DNA of 48,384 nt from JBEIGE01 sp040382055. Its GTDB lineage: Bacteria; Pseudomonadota; Gammaproteobacteria; Burkholderiales; Burkholderiaceae_C. The position numbers were made by a program, and so were the translations under genes. The notes beneath the pieces were generated by a model. It did not search any database, was not told where the DNA came from, and was given only the letters and a program-made list of their open reading frames with translations. Below, piece after piece: positions 47,819-48,384 of the stretch. Numbering within the stretch: position 1 is the first letter of the stretch; each line of letters begins with the position of its first letter. Location of the stretch: the NCBI GenBank assembly GCA_040382055.1, contig JBEIGE010000022.1, positions 1-48,384 of the forward strand, in the 5' to 3' direction.

Positions 47819-48384
47819 CTAAGCCAGTGTTGCAGTGGCATCCATGGTCAGCCAGCCATCAAAGTCTTGGGCCCACAGGTGAACGCTGTTGCCGTCGGGA
47901 TGAACTTGGCCGTGAATCGAGAAGGGGTGGATATCAAAGGTTGGCCGAACCGCTTTGAACTCAAATTTCTTCACTGTTGCGCCCGGCAGTTGCCGCCGAA
48001 GCAAATCCATCAGCAAGGTCGCAATGAGTGGGCCGTGGACGATGAGTCCCGGATAACCTTCCACTTCGGTGACGTACTTCCGGTCGTAATGAATGCGGTG
48101 GCCGTTGAAGGTCAGTGCCGAGTAGCGAAACAACAGCACATCATCCGCCACGATGTGACGTTCCCAGTCCCCTGATTGCGGAGCGCTTTGGGGTGGGGGA
48201 GGCACGTCGGAGGGGGAGGGTGCATCGCGGTATACGATGTTGTGATGTTCGGTGAGCGCCACTTCAACAGAAGCATTACGGCGCACCTCATGGCGCACCT
48301 TCACAAAAATCAAATGGCCTGTACGACCCGATTTTTCTTTCACATCCACGATGGTTGAGGTTCTCGACAGCGCGTCGCCAATCA
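47819..48384 (-). CDS. FAS1-like/MaoC-type acyl-CoA hydratase, 5' end cut by window edge
   Basis: About 188 codons of a two-part hot-dog-fold hydratase are visible; the gene continues beyond 48384, where the frame reads GDALSRTSTIVDVKEKSGRTG without a start. The second half has hydratase-2-like residues FNGHRIHYDRKYV and PGLIVHGPLIATLLMDL. Such proteins include mesaconyl-C4-CoA hydratase and itaconyl-CoA hydratase (about 280 residues). It is the first visible gene of the operon, upstream of CoA-transferase and CitE-like lyase genes. Confidence 0.82.
   Translation of the reverse strand, partial: IGDALSRTSTIVDVKEKSGRTGHLIFVKVRHEVRRNASVEVALTEHHNIVYRDAPSPSDVPPPPQSAPQSGDWERHIVADDVLLFRYSALTFNGHRIHYDRKYVTEVEGYPGLIVHGPLIATLLMDLLRRQLPGATVKKFEFKAVRPTFDIHPFSIHGQVHPDGNSVHLWAQDFDGWLTMDATATLA

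Overview
The window reads as a chromosomal segment of a betaproteobacterium of the order Burkholderiales, most like Comamonadaceae such as Rhodoferax or Polaromonas. This judgement rests on gene style: a short GspC, a Bug-type tripartite-tricarboxylate binding protein, a long UvrA with lineage-type linkers, uvrA close to ssb, and BMP-type purine transporters beside xdhAB. It is an impression from proteins, not a computed phylogeny. I saw no rRNA, tRNA, CRISPR array, insertion sequence or integrase.

Layout. 1-2259: minor pseudopilins of a type II secretion system (gspG-H-I-J, minus strand; J runs off the left edge), with a short gspC divergent. 2362-4807: a Tat-dependent PhoX phosphatase behind a Pho-box-like site, closed by a strong terminator. 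4819-9633: a minus-strand catabolic operon led by a GntR regulator (VOC protein, FAH-family hydrolase, Bug binding protein, AA_synth protein, quinone-reductase-like enzyme). 9830-14009: SGNH hydrolase, hybrid histidine kinase, response regulator with PAS, and a Crp/Fnr-like regulator; the last three genes overlap. 14075-14600: a deleted M20 peptidase gene. 14714-15865: an AAA ATPase with a DUF4143-type nuclease-like tail. 15910-20518: uvrA and ssb with two tandem Bor-family lipoprotein genes between them, then a secreted dienelactone-hydrolase-like protein.

21587-41020 is the most interesting part, a nitrogen-salvage island for purines and possibly oxidised purines. A complete BMP-type ABC transporter faces xdhAB (xanthine dehydrogenase), followed by a Tsx-like outer-membrane channel and an 8-oxoguanine deaminase. 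Converging on these is a tightly coupled operon with a second complete BMP-type ABC transporter, a formamidase, a biuret-hydrolase-like enzyme and a second paralogous cysteine hydrolase that could be a triuret hydrolase; xdhC sits at its head. A coherent reading is uptake of purines, conversion of guanine-type bases and 8-oxoguanine to urate, and recovery of nitrogen from urate oxidation products (triuret, then biuret, then allophanate). No uricase or allophanate hydrolase is in the window.

41124-44342: a RelE/ParE-type toxin-antitoxin pair, mnmA, and a second DUF4143-type ATPase; both ATPase genes have a perfect 10-bp inverted repeat just upstream. 44394-48384: a minus-strand operon with a FAS1-like/MaoC hydratase (runs off the right edge), class III CoA-transferase, CitE-like lyase and an adenylosuccinate-lyase-family enzyme. 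The first three match the logic of itaconate or mesaconate breakdown through a CoA thioester.
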